A stretch of 64,000 nt of DNA from an uncultured Desulfobacter sp. GTDB taxonomy: Bacteria > Desulfobacterota > Desulfobacteria > Desulfobacterales > Desulfobacteraceae. The stretch lies in the NCBI RefSeq assembly GCF_963666675.1, contig NZ_OY762929.1, positions 4,684,001 to 4,748,000 on the forward strand. Reading direction: 5' to 3'. The stretch's first letter is position 1; each line of letters begins with the position of its first letter. Both the position numbers and the translations under genes were made by a program. Of this stretch, positions 9,146 through 17,523 are shown piece by piece. Under the pieces are notes generated by a model. The model was not told the origin of the DNA. It saw only the letters and a program-made list of their open reading frames with translations, and did not search any database.

Positions 9146-9616
9146 ATGATGTTAAAATCAAAACACTGGGAATGTGAAAAAAGAAAAATAAACACAGCAA
9201 TCGGGCACCTTAAAGCGGGCTATTCCTGCTCGGAGGCGGTGTTGCTGACTTACGGACCACGGTTGGGTCTCGATCAAAAATCAGCCGTCAAGATCGCCAG
9301 CGGATTTGGCGGAGGTATGGGAGGGCTAGGCCAAACATGTGGCGCCGTGACAGCCGCATACATGGTGATCGGCCTCAAATATGGGGCCGACAGCGTAAAA
9401 GACACTTATTCAAAGGAATATACATATCAGGCTGTTGCTCAATTTGACCATCTTTTTAAAGAGCGAAATGGTTCAACTTATTGCAGGGATTTAATTGGTG
9501 GAATTGATATGTCTACGCCTGAAGGGCGAAAACAAATTCGAGAGATAGGTAGAGTTCCGGAAATTGTATCCGATGCAATTAGTATTTTAGAAGAGATTTT
9601 CAAGGGGAGCCAGTGA
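9146..9616 (+). CDS. C_GCAxxG_C_C family protein (putative redox protein)
   Basis: 156 residues with a strong ribosome site (GGAGGGACG). It carries the family's Cys (YSCSEAVL, C28), the glycine-rich GCAxxG-like block (SGFGGGMGGLGQTCGAV, C65) and a third Cys (STYCRDLIG, C113). The fourth cysteine, normally near IGRVPEIVSDA, is absent. Proteins of this family are thought to bind metal or act in redox reactions in anaerobes, but no defined reaction is established. It stands alone between the AraC gene and the structured repeat pair. Confidence 0.8.
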   Translation: MMLKSKHWECEKRKINTAIGHLKAGYSCSEAVLLTYGPRLGLDQKSAVKIASGFGGGMGGLGQTCGAVTAAYMVIGLKYGADSVKDTYSKEYTYQAVAQFDHLFKERNGSTYCRDLIGGIDMSTPEGRKQIREIGRVPEIVSDAISILEEIFKGSQ

Positions 9617-9737
9617 AATAGTCACCGGCATTGTGGCGGTCCCTGTCGGGGGGTTGCCCTTCGTTCAATTTCCTCTTTCTTTTCATTTTGAACCACTAAC
9701 GGCTTTGTATATGGAAACACCCTTTTATAGTGCACAT

Positions 9738-9830
9738 TTTTATAAGAAAGTCTGTGTAACCGACACAGATCTTTCAACTTTCGTTGTGGCCTGAGCCTGG
9801 GTGTTGATAGACCAGGTCGGCCCATGGCCG
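9738..9830 (+). repeat. Structured ~95-bp intergenic repeat, copy 1
   Basis: Unit begins TTTTATAAGAAAG and ends GGCCCATGGCCGTT. Four short stems can be drawn: GAAAG-CTGTGT paired with ACACAG-CTTTC (loop AACCG), a TCG/tGA stem around GTTGTGG, CCTGG paired with CCAGG, and GGCC-CAT-GGCC. It is directly followed by copy 2. Related copies are at 29526-29624 and, inverted, at 34991-35086. Confidence 0.6.
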
Positions 9831-9931
9831 TTTTATATGAAAGAGCTGGATAACTTATTGAGTTCTTTCATTCTTCGTTGTGGGTCGAAGCCTGGGTCAT
9901 GATAGACCTGGCCCGGCCCATGGCCGTTATA
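9831..9931 (+). repeat. Structured ~95-bp intergenic repeat, copy 2
   Basis: Tandem with copy 1 and closely similar to copy 3 over about 100 bases (TTATATGAAAGAG..., TTCGTTGTGGG, GCCTGGGTCATGATAGACC, GGCCCATGGCCGTTAT). Its end supplies the complement of the TAA stop codon of the receiver-domain gene at 9927. The first stem differs in sequence from copies 1 and 3 but still pairs (GAAAGA with TCTTTC). Confidence 0.6.
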
Positions 9932-10313
9932 AAGAATTAATAATGCTTTCAGCCCGCTCAATGACGGCAAAAATTTCACCCAGCTTAAAAGGCTTTGCAA
10001 GGAAATCAAACACCCCTTTTTTAAAAGACTCTTTGGCTGTTTCCAGGGTGGCAAAGCCGGTGATGACGATAACCTGTGTGTCCGGATGTTGTTTTTTGAC
10101 CTCGGTGAAAAACTGCATACCGTCAATGCCTTCCATTTTCAGATCTGTAATGACGATATCAAAGGGGGTATGGGTTACGATTTCAAGGGCTTTAACGCTG
10201 TCACAACTGGTTTGAACCGCATACCCTTTTCTGTCCAGGGACGCCTTGAGCCGTTTGCAGACAATGGGTTCATCGTCCAGAATAAAAATGCTTGTTGTTT
10301 TCTTTTGTTTCAA
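9927..10313 (-). CDS. Single-domain response regulator (REC only)
   Basis: 128 residues, one receiver domain: acidic pair D13/D14, phosphoacceptor D57 (IVITDLKM), T85 and K107 (LAKPF). There is no output domain. It starts 10 bases after the stop of the PEP/pyruvate-binding gene and is the last gene of that minus-strand cluster. It could receive phosphate from the histidine kinase at 15018-16439 and act by protein contact. Its stop codon lies inside the structured repeat. Confidence 0.85.
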   Translation of the reverse strand: MKQKKTTSIFILDDEPIVCKRLKASLDRKGYAVQTSCDSVKALEIVTHTPFDIVITDLKMEGIDGMQFFTEVKKQHPDTQVIVITGFATLETAKESFKKGVFDFLAKPFKLGEIFAVIERAESIINSL

Positions 10314-10323
10314 TGGTATCCTC

Positions 10324-12900
10324 CTAATCCGATCTTGAGCTTAGGGCCCAAAAATCATCCACATATTTTTTCACGTAGGTGTCATTGAGCATTTTAACAT
10401 CCAGCTGCCGGGTGAACGCCACCAGTTCCCCGACCAGAACAAGGCTTTCTTCCATACGCTCCCAGCTCATTTTCTTGGTTTTGGCCACCAGCAGATCATT
10501 GTCCTGTTTCATTCTGAAATGCGCCTTTTCCAGCACCTGGGCCAGGAAGCTCACCCGCCGGGTACGCCGTCCCGCATCGGTCACCCCGCCGAAAAACCGG
10601 AAGTAGATATAGTTATCATTGGGATTGGGACCCATATAGGCATCAATCATGTTGAAATGATAGCCCAGGCGCAGGCTGATGTTGATATACTCCCTGGACA
10701 TCACCACCAGGTTCTGGCCGATGGAGCCGGGGCGGGTCTGGTGGGGGGGCTGGGTTCTGGTCAGACTGGACATGAAACTTTTAAAATCAACACTCATGGG
10801 CTCGTTGCTCCACATGCCTTTGCGGGTCAGACCTTTTAAAAATGCATTCAGGGGCACGGAGGTAATCTGTTTGGGCAGCACCGCCCGGGTACCGGCACCA
10901 GGGGCAAGCCCTTCACCGATGTCAATGAGCATGAGGTCCAGCGGGATATCCACCTTGAGCTTCTGGGCCCTGGAGCGCTCATGTTTCAAATCGTAATAAT
11001 TGAGATTGATCAGCTCTTCCACCGCCTTTTCATGCACAAACCGGGTAATATCGTGAAAGGTCTGGCAAAAGCGCGGGGAAAACCGTTTATCCTCGGGGTC
11101 CACAAAGGTCAAAGGGGAAATCTTTTTCAATACCCGTTTCAGAAGACGATACTCATAGGTGTCGGCAAAGTTATCGTCGGCAAAAACATAGTAGCAAAGG
11201 GCCTTGGCCGAGCCGTCGTACACCACCTTGCCCTCGGTGTCCAGGGTGATCTCCTGGCCCTGTTTCAGCTTGGTTGTGGCAATGCCCGTATCCACCAGGG
11301 TGGGCACCCGGAACTCCCTGGCAATGGTGGCCATGTGACCGGCCGGAGAACCGATGTCCGTGATGATGCCTGCGGCATATTTGGCAATCATGGCAAACTT
11401 GGGCGACGCATGCCGGGTGACCAGGATGGCCCCCGGCGGAAAATCATCCAAATCCTGTCCGTCTTCATATAAAAACACCTTGCCGATGGCAATGCCGTCC
11501 TGGGCCACCATCCCCTTGCCCGAAAAAACGATATCGTATTTTTCCTTGATTTTAGGGATATCGCACACCATCCGGCTCATCTCTTCCTTGATATTCAAGG
11601 GCCTGGATTGCAGAATCCAGATTTTTCCTGACGCATCAATGGAAAATTCAATATCCTGGGGCGCCCTGAAGTAGCGCTCCACCATGATACCGATACCGGC
11701 CAGGCGGGCGATCTGGGCCTGGGTCAGGCAGGGTGCTGTTTGCAAGGCCTCGGGCACGGCTTCCTGCGCCACCCCACCCTGGGGCAGCGCCACCAGGCAC
11801 TGTTTTTTCTCGCCCACGCTCATCTGCAAAATTTTGTAGGGCGCTTCTCTGGCCACATCATAGTCGTCAAAGACGGCCCGCCCCGAAACCAGGGGAGAAC
11901 CAAGGCCTAAAGCGGCATTGACCTTCATGCGATTTTCTTCGGGACGGACCGGATCTAAGGTATACAGGACGCCGGACACCAATGGCTGCACCATCTCCAG
12001 GCACCCCACGGCCATGGCCATTTCGTGCTCTTCAAAACCGTTGGCATCCCGGTAGGCCATCGCCCCCCGTTTGTAGGCACTGCTCACCACGGTTTTATAG
12101 CTTTTAAAAAAATCATCGGCGCAGGTGTTGATACAACTGGTATACTGGCCGGCAAAACTGTTTGTGCCGTCTTCACCCACGGCGCTGCTTCGAACGGCCA
12201 GGCGCAGCTTTTTCTTGGAGCCCCATCCGGCCAGTTTTCTCAATGCCTTCTGGATCTCTTTTTTCATTCCAGGCGGCACAGCTGCACTGTCAATGCCAGC
12301 TCTGATTTTTGCGGACGCTTCTTTTGCAGAAATCTGCTTCTCTTTCCATTGGGCGGTCAGAGATTCAATGTCCCGGTCCAGACCGTTATATGCCAAAAGC
12401 CAGTGAAAGGCCGAGGAGGTCACGGCAAATCCATCCGGCACGTTGAGGCCCAGCACATTTTTAAGCTGGGCCAGATTGGCGTTTTTGGCCCCCACCTGTT
12501 CTTCAAGATCTGCCGTGATAAAGGTATCGGCAATGGTACATTGCCGGTCCGGCCGAAGGTTGGATTTGCCTTCAAGCATCTCCTGAATCCCGGAGTTGAT
12601 GCGCCAGAAGGCGTCATCAAGCCCGGGGTATCTGTCCTGGACAATAAAATTAAAATGATGAATCAGTTTGTAGACAAGGGTTGCGATCTCCTGGCAACTG
12701 GTGTGGATATAGTGGGTGTCAAAGATATAATCTCCCCCCAGCTTGTCCCCCATGCCGGTCATCAGATCCAGAATCTGATTATTGGAATCCAGAAGCCGCC
12801 TGAAACTTGAGAACACTTCAAATATCGAACGTTCTTCAGCCTGGGGCTGTTTCCTGCCCCACAGGCGGCTTAAAAATGTTGAGTCCCAAAACTTTGCCAT
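10324..12900 (-). CDS. PEP/pyruvate-binding, PEP-synthase-like protein
   Basis: 858 residues. An N-terminal ~150-residue region is unlike PEP synthase. Residues ~155-465 form the PPDK N-terminal ATP-grasp-type domain (VGAKNANLAQLKN, VPDGFAVTSSAF, LAVRSSAVGEDGTNSFAGQYTS, DIEFSIDASGKIWILQSRP). A mobile swivelling domain follows with the phosphohistidine candidate H522 (GSPAGHMATIAREF). The last ~270 residues are not the usual PEP-utilising TIM barrel (I see no such motifs), so it probably does not make PEP. It is clustered with TauE/SafE, TIGR02186 and two-component genes, which points to a regulatory or transport-linked phosphotransfer role. That role is inference. Confidence 0.75.
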   Translation of the reverse strand: MAKFWDSTFLSRLWGRKQPQAEERSIFEVFSSFRRLLDSNNQILDLMTGMGDKLGGDYIFDTHYIHTSCQEIATLVYKLIHHFNFIVQDRYPGLDDAFWRINSGIQEMLEGKSNLRPDRQCTIADTFITADLEEQVGAKNANLAQLKNVLGLNVPDGFAVTSSAFHWLLAYNGLDRDIESLTAQWKEKQISAKEASAKIRAGIDSAAVPPGMKKEIQKALRKLAGWGSKKKLRLAVRSSAVGEDGTNSFAGQYTSCINTCADDFFKSYKTVVSSAYKRGAMAYRDANGFEEHEMAMAVGCLEMVQPLVSGVLYTLDPVRPEENRMKVNAALGLGSPLVSGRAVFDDYDVAREAPYKILQMSVGEKKQCLVALPQGGVAQEAVPEALQTAPCLTQAQIARLAGIGIMVERYFRAPQDIEFSIDASGKIWILQSRPLNIKEEMSRMVCDIPKIKEKYDIVFSGKGMVAQDGIAIGKVFLYEDGQDLDDFPPGAILVTRHASPKFAMIAKYAAGIITDIGSPAGHMATIAREFRVPTLVDTGIATTKLKQGQEITLDTEGKVVYDGSAKALCYYVFADDNFADTYEYRLLKRVLKKISPLTFVDPEDKRFSPRFCQTFHDITRFVHEKAVEELINLNYYDLKHERSRAQKLKVDIPLDLMLIDIGEGLAPGAGTRAVLPKQITSVPLNAFLKGLTRKGMWSNEPMSVDFKSFMSSLTRTQPPHQTRPGSIGQNLVVMSREYINISLRLGYHFNMIDAYMGPNPNDNYIYFRFFGGVTDAGRRTRRVSFLAQVLEKAHFRMKQDNDLLVAKTKKMSWERMEESLVLVGELVAFTRQLDVKMLNDTYVKKYVDDFWALSSRSD

Positions 12901-12955
12901 GTGTATTAAAATCCTGTTTAGAAATTATCTCAAAATAAAAATTTTGAGATGGTTT

Positions 12956-13729
12956 CTAATGCCCTTCGTTGCTGCCTTGGAATATTAAGCCGGTGAGCAG
13001 CCCCGCAGCCAGGGCGATGAGAACCGACACAATACCATAAAGCAGGGGTTTACCAAATGCCAGGGACGACAGGAACTTGGGAAATCCTGTCTCTTCGACT
13101 TTAACACGGGTCTGGGCCTTGGATGCAACAGCGCCGTCTTTTATCGTAAATACCTCCACCTGGTAGCTTCCCGGTTTTAGTCCTGACGGAATGGAAATCG
13201 TTGCAGAAAACGGTTTCATATTGTCGACCGGCGTCTGGTACATCACGTTGCCGAACCCGGAGGCATAGGCCCCGTGCTTGGATTTAAGTTTGACAAACTC
13301 GTCAAAAAGAAAGGTTTTGTCTTCGGGGGCAGGTGTAACCTCTATCTGGTTTATCAAGGAGGGTACCCCCAAATTCAATCCTTTCCACTGGTCGGATTCT
13401 TCTGTCAATGATTTTGGGGTTGCCACCATAAAAATATCCGGGCAGTGGTGAAAGGTTACGGTGCCCATATTCATCCACAGGATGCCCATGGCTTTTCCCT
13501 TCTCTTTCAACGCCACGTCCTGTTCGCCGGATTTGAAGCGGACCACGGCGTCGGCATCTGCAGGGATCGTTCCTTCTACTGTAACATCAATGCCGTTAAA
13601 AGAGGCCCCGATGTTGATGGCCTCTGGGGTCACCGTAAACGCGGCGGGTGCGGCTGCCGAGGCAAGAGCCGGCAGACAGATGATCATGAGCAGTAAAAGA
13701 CCTGTTAAGATTTTTTGATATCGTCTCAT
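12956..13729 (-). CDS. TIGR02186-family (Alph_Pro_TM) membrane-anchored protein
   Basis: 257 residues from ATG 13729, chosen because GGAGGG lies 7 bases upstream. Signal peptide MRRYQKILTGLLLLMIICLP...ASA, a periplasmic domain of ~190 residues (FTVTPEAINIGASFNGIDVTVEG, WMNMGTVTFHHCPDIFMVATP), and a C-terminal membrane helix (LLYGIVSVLIALAAGLLTGLIF). The family is repeatedly found beside TauE/SafE permeases. Here it begins one base after the TauE stop, so the two are co-translated. It is probably a periplasmic partner of the permease; its exact role is unknown. Confidence 0.75.
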   Translation of the reverse strand: MRRYQKILTGLLLLMIICLPALASAAAPAAFTVTPEAINIGASFNGIDVTVEGTIPADADAVVRFKSGEQDVALKEKGKAMGILWMNMGTVTFHHCPDIFMVATPKSLTEESDQWKGLNLGVPSLINQIEVTPAPEDKTFLFDEFVKLKSKHGAYASGFGNVMYQTPVDNMKPFSATISIPSGLKPGSYQVEVFTIKDGAVASKAQTRVKVEETGFPKFLSSLAFGKPLLYGIVSVLIALAAGLLTGLIFQGSNEGH

Positions 13730-13730
13730 C

Positions 13731-14672
13731 TTAATGCCCTCCTGCAAATGCCAGTAAAATATCGGGGGTGATCAAAAGATCAAACAGCATCTTAAACATC
13801 ACCACAAGCACCAGGCTTGCCAGAAGGATCTTGAGCTGTTCGCCCTTAAGTTTTTTGCTCACCTTGACACCGAGCTGGGCCCCAAGTGAAGAGCCTATAA
13901 GCAGGATCAACGCCAGGATGAAATCCACGGTATGGTTGGTGGTGGATTGCATGATGGTGACATCAATGCAGGTGAAAAGAATCTGGAAAAGACTGGTTCC
14001 CACCACCACATGCATGGGCATGCGAAGCAGGTAGACCATGACCGGTACCATGAGAAAACCGCCGCCAACGCCCATGATGGCTGCAAGAATTCCCACAAAG
14101 GTGCCAAGAATCAGGGGAAGCAGAACGGACAACTCCACGCCGGACTTTTCAAACCGGGTCTGGAAGGGCAGTTTTTTGACCAGCTGCATATACATGGACT
14201 CTTTGCGGGGCTTTTCATTGACATCAATGGTTTCGGACGCAGGTGCCTTGGAGTGCCGCAAAGACTGCAGACTTTCAATGAACATGTATGCGCCCACAAA
14301 TCCGAGCATCAGGACATAGGTGACCTGGATCAGAAAGTCGGCATTGCCCAGGGCCCGTAAAATCTTGATGACATGGACACCCAGCGTGCCGCCGAGAACC
14401 CCTCCCACAAGGAGCAGAATGCCCATTTTAAAATCCACATTGCCCAGGCGGTAATGGGCCAGGGTGCCCGAGGTGGAGGCGCCCACAATCTGGTTTGAAT
14501 CCGAAGCGGCTGCAATGGTCGGCGGAATGCCGATCATGATTAGAAGCGGGGTCATCAGAAAACCGCCGCCAACGCCGAAGATGCCGGAAAGCAGCCCCAC
14601 AAATCCCCCCATGGCAAACACCTCAAGGGTATTGATGCTAAGGCCTGCAATCGGCAGATACAAGTGCCACAT
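13731..14672 (-). CDS. TauE/SafE-family permease (sulfite/organosulfonate exporter type)
   Basis: 313 residues with about eight hydrophobic segments and the two family repeats (FVGLLSGIFGVGGGFLMTPLL and VGILAAIMGVGGGFLMVPVM), separated by a polar loop of ~45 residues. It would move a small anion, such as sulfite or a sulfonate, across the inner membrane; the substrate cannot be read from sequence. Ribosome site GAGGAGA. First gene of the four-gene minus-strand cluster that ends with the receiver protein. Confidence 0.85.
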   Translation of the reverse strand: MWHLYLPIAGLSINTLEVFAMGGFVGLLSGIFGVGGGFLMTPLLIMIGIPPTIAAASDSNQIVGASTSGTLAHYRLGNVDFKMGILLLVGGVLGGTLGVHVIKILRALGNADFLIQVTYVLMLGFVGAYMFIESLQSLRHSKAPASETIDVNEKPRKESMYMQLVKKLPFQTRFEKSGVELSVLLPLILGTFVGILAAIMGVGGGFLMVPVMVYLLRMPMHVVVGTSLFQILFTCIDVTIMQSTTNHTVDFILALILLIGSSLGAQLGVKVSKKLKGEQLKILLASLVLVVMFKMLFDLLITPDILLAFAGGH

Positions 14673-15017
14673 TATAAAAATTTCTCCTCTTTTGGGTTTA
14701 TAGTTGAGGCACCCTTTCCCACACCGACAGTGCGTCCATTGAAGGTGCCAACACGTTCAAAATCTGTTAAAAAGCGTGGATAGCAAAAAAAATGCCATTT
14801 CCCCAAAATCAGTGAAGGCTGTGGGAAACCCCTTGCCGGATAAGGGTTTCAAAAATTTTTTTTGTGATATGACCTAAAATTTTTAAAAAAAGGTGACTGT
14901 CCGGCCGCCGGGGAAGGCGACCGGACGAAAAGAACAATTCATTTTGAAACATGAATACCCATGGCGGGTTCAAAAAAGGATGGCGGACACTCTCAATTCA
15001 TACAAAACCGGGATGTT
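14673..15017. other. Intergenic region between kinase gene and TauE cluster
   Basis: This ~345-base gap holds a terminator-like hairpin (14899-14926) downstream of the kinase gene. The AT-rich stretch 14760-14890, just upstream of TauE, probably carries that cluster's promoter, but I could not pick clear -35/-10 boxes. No open frame looks like a gene. Confidence 0.5.
14884..14926 (-). terminator. Rho-independent terminator of the kinase gene
   Basis: GTCCGGCCGCC (14899-14909) pairs with GGCGACCGGAC (14916-14926) with one mismatch. On the minus strand it is followed by a T-run (complement of the A-run 14885-14891). It would separate the histidine-kinase transcript from the TauE cluster. Confidence 0.75.
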
Positions 15018-16439
15018 TCAGATCGGAACATCGCCCTGCTTATCTATAACTGCGGGAAACAGAATGATAAAACAGGCCCCCTGCCCCTTGTCACTTTCCA
15101 CAGAGATATGTCCGTCGTGCTTTTTGATGATACCGTAGACAATACTTAAGCCCAAACCGGTCCCTTTGCCCACAGATTTGGTGGTGAAAAAAGGATCAAA
15201 TATCTGGGACAGATTTTCAGGGGCAATGCCCTGGCCGGAGTCTTTAAACCGGATTCGTATTTTGTCATCCGACTGCACGTCTGCGGCAATGAGAATATCG
15301 CCCCCGTCAGGCATGGCAGCCATGGCATTGGAAAACAGATTAATAAATACCTGTTCCAGATTCTGCAGATTTCCCCTGATGGCCGGCAGGGTCTCCGGAA
15401 TATCCATGGTCAGACGAATCTTATTGACCATGAGCTGGTTTCTCACCAGCCCCAGGGTGGCGGAAATCACGTCAGCCACACAGATCCGTGACATCGTGGT
15501 TCGATCGCTGCGTGAAAAATCCAGCAGATTTTTAACCACACTGCTTGCCCGGGAGGTCTGGGTAATGATGTCATGGATCATCTCCCGGGCCTCGGTGCCG
15601 GAAAACTCATCAAAGCCTTCGAGCAGGCTGTCGGCGGTCAAAGAGATATTATTCAGCGGATTGTTGATTTCATGGGCGATGCCTGATGTAAAGGTGCCGA
15701 TGGAGGCAAGTTTTCTGGACTGGACCAACTGCTCCTGCTTTTCATCCAACTCCCGGACCATCTGGTTGAAACCGGCAATGAGTTGGGAAATCTCATCATG
15801 TTTGGGGGCGTCTTCCATGATGGTCTTAAACTGCCCTTTGGGGATGCTTTTGGTGGCCAGGGTCACCTGTTTTAAACGTTTGAGAAGACTCTTTGCTTCA
15901 AACAGAAACAAAACAGCCACAAAAAAAATAAATCCGCCCACGGAAATAATGGAAAAGGTGACCATATTTTCAAGGGAGCGGTTAATCCGTTCGCGTTTCT
16001 TTACCAGAAGGCCTTCGCAAAAGGCCACCATATCACTGCCAAGGGATCGGATTTGAGTCACTTTTGCAGAGTCCAGCCGATGCTTGCCCGTTCCGATAAG
16101 CGCTTTGTATGTTTCAAACTTTTTTTTAAAGCCGCTGTACAGGTCAATGCCTGCAACCATGCCGATGGAACCTGAAAGATTTGTGATATCGCTTTGGGTG
16201 CGGTGAAGGTAATCCTGAAGTTCCACAACGGTTTTGTCCTGATATCCATAAAGAATGGTGTTTTTTTCATACCGCCGGATTTCAAGAATATTGTCCAAAA
16301 GACCGTGAAACTGATCTAAAACCACCATTTTATTTTTTAAAGTCATGATGTTCAGGCCAAAGAGCATGCTTAAAACACTGACAAAAATAAGACTGGCGAT
16401 AAAGCCTAATATAATTTTGGTTCGGATGGTAACGGGCAT
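15018..16439 (-). CDS. Membrane sensor histidine kinase (HAMP-HisKA-HATPase)
   Basis: 473 residues; ribosome site GAGGAAAG. Two membrane helices (IILGFIASLIFVSVLSMLFGL near the start and FSIISVGGFIFFVAVLFLF at ~165) flank a helical periplasmic domain of ~130 residues. A HAMP domain follows, then the H-box with His256 (SGIAHEINNPLNN), N-box (NLFSNAMAAM), G1 (DSGQGIAPE) and G2 (GKGTGLGLSIVYGI). It is located upstream of the TauE/PEP-like cluster on the same strand but behind its own terminator. The receiver protein at 9927 is its most plausible partner by neighbourhood. Confidence 0.85.
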   Translation of the reverse strand: MPVTIRTKIILGFIASLIFVSVLSMLFGLNIMTLKNKMVVLDQFHGLLDNILEIRRYEKNTILYGYQDKTVVELQDYLHRTQSDITNLSGSIGMVAGIDLYSGFKKKFETYKALIGTGKHRLDSAKVTQIRSLGSDMVAFCEGLLVKKRERINRSLENMVTFSIISVGGFIFFVAVLFLFEAKSLLKRLKQVTLATKSIPKGQFKTIMEDAPKHDEISQLIAGFNQMVRELDEKQEQLVQSRKLASIGTFTSGIAHEINNPLNNISLTADSLLEGFDEFSGTEAREMIHDIITQTSRASSVVKNLLDFSRSDRTTMSRICVADVISATLGLVRNQLMVNKIRLTMDIPETLPAIRGNLQNLEQVFINLFSNAMAAMPDGGDILIAADVQSDDKIRIRFKDSGQGIAPENLSQIFDPFFTTKSVGKGTGLGLSIVYGIIKKHDGHISVESDKGQGACFIILFPAVIDKQGDVPI

Positions 16440-16495
16440 ATAGCTTTCCTCATTTAAACAGGATGGCAGTAATTGAAAATCGGTCCAAAGGCTTA

Positions 16496-16672
16496 AGGCC
16501 CATGATCAAAATAAATTCTCCCATATGGCTTGCCTTTTTGGCCTTCTTCTTTGTTGCTTCCTTAGGCACATATTTCAATATGCTCCCAAGCGAGCGCCTT
16601 AAGCGAGCGCCTTAAATAAGGCTCAAAAATTCGGCGCCATATTTTGGAAGATTTTATTCCGACCCTGGGCCT
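16496..16672. repeat. MITE-like element, copy 1 (177 bp)
   Basis: Begins AGGCCCATGATC and ends with the imperfect inverse GACCCTGGGCCT. The arms continue inward (AATAAA...ATATGGC on the left against GCCATAT...TTTATT on the right), giving inverted repeats of roughly 40 bases. It carries no coding frame. It matches the copy at 42213-42376 over its full length; the 13-base length difference is a tandem duplication of GCGAGCGCCTTAA in this copy. Confidence 0.8.
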
Positions 16673-16782
16673 AATTGTTACAGCATAAATCATACCATCA
16701 ACCCTAACATTGAACAGCATAATATTGGCATATTTTATGCTGACATTTTGGCGGTTTGTTTTTTTACATTTAAGGAGGCGTT

Positions 16783-17366
16783 ATGCACACGTTGTTGATC
16801 GTTGTTTTTGTTCTGGCCTATTCGGCCATCGCCTTTGAGCATCCGCTCAGGGTAAACAAGTCGGCTTCTGCTCTGCTGGGTGCCGGCATCATGTGGACCA
16901 TTTACGCAGTTGCCACTGGCAATCACCACCTTGTAACTGAACAGCTCAATGAAAATCTTGCGGCCACGGCCCAGATTATCTTTTTTCTGCTCGGTGCCAT
17001 GACCATTGTTGAGCTGGTGGATGCCCATGACGGCTTTGAAGTAATCACCTCCCGGATTACCACCACAAGCCAGAGTGTTCTAATCGTACTCATCGGCATT
17101 GTCACCTTTTTTCTCTCCGCCATGCTGGATAACCTGACCACCACCATTGTGATGGTGTCACTGACAATTTTTTGTGGACCTTTCTGGCGCTCTGTGCCGG
17201 AACCGGAGGTTCTTTGCTGATCATTGGTTCGGCGGCAGGTGTTGCAGCCATGGGCCTGGAAAAAATCAATTTTTTCTGGTACGTAAAAAAAATCAGCGGA
17301 CTGGCCGTGCTCGGTTATATTGCAGGCATCCTGGTTTTTCTGATTCAGTTTAAACTTATGAATTAG
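16783..17366 (+). pseudogene. nhaD: NhaD-type Na+/H+ antiporter with internal deletion
   Basis: The gene starts well (AAGGAGG before ATG) and codes for the N-terminal ~125 residues of an NhaD antiporter (AFEHPLRVNKSASALLGA, IFFLLGAMTIVELVDAHDGF, LSAMLDNLTTTIVMVSL). It then jumps, in another frame, at about 17170 to the C-terminal ~64 residues (LWTFLALCAGTGGSLLIIGSAAGVAAMGLEK... in two pieces, ending QFKLMN). About half of the usual ~410 residues is missing and the frame is shifted, so it cannot make a working antiporter. Confidence 0.8.
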
Positions 17367-17390
17367 TTTACACCCCAATTGCAGCATTTG

Positions 17391-17480
17391 GGCCAGGCGC
17401 CAATGAAATTGATCAGGCAACGGAAACGATAACGGACATTTCCGATCAGACCAACCTTTTGGCATTGACCGAGTCAGAAT
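17391..17480 (+). pseudogene. Chemoreceptor (MCP) signalling-domain fragment
   Basis: The plus-strand frame reads GANEIDQATETITDISDQTN followed by LLALTESE, the hairpin-tip approach region of methyl-accepting chemotaxis proteins; compare ETITDISEQVNLLSLN in the chemoreceptor at 27044-29191. Only about 30 residues remain, wedged between the NhaD remnant and the GDSL gene. Confidence 0.65.
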
Positions 17481-17523
17481 TTTTACCCATTAAAAGTCCT
17501 ATTTTGAAAGAAAGGAGAAAAGT

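Noticed and set aside
9622..9740. Possible further copy of the structured repeat before copy 1 (CCTGTCGGGG...TTCGTTCAA)
   Set aside because: Only the string TTCGTT is shared; the GGCCATGGCC tail and the first stem are missing.
12025..12810. Long plus-strand open frame (261 codons) opposite the PEP/pyruvate-binding gene
   Set aside because: It is antisense to a well-conserved coding region and its translation has no recognisable domain; a GC-driven shadow.
10324..12900. Annotation as phosphoenolpyruvate synthase (ppsA)
   Set aside because: The ATP-grasp and swivelling domains match, but the C-terminal PEP/pyruvate barrel motifs are not visible and both termini differ.
15166..16056. 296-codon plus-strand frame opposite the histidine kinase
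   Set aside because: Lies wholly antisense to the conserved HisKA/HATPase coding sequence; rich in Ser/Arg as expected for a shadow frame.
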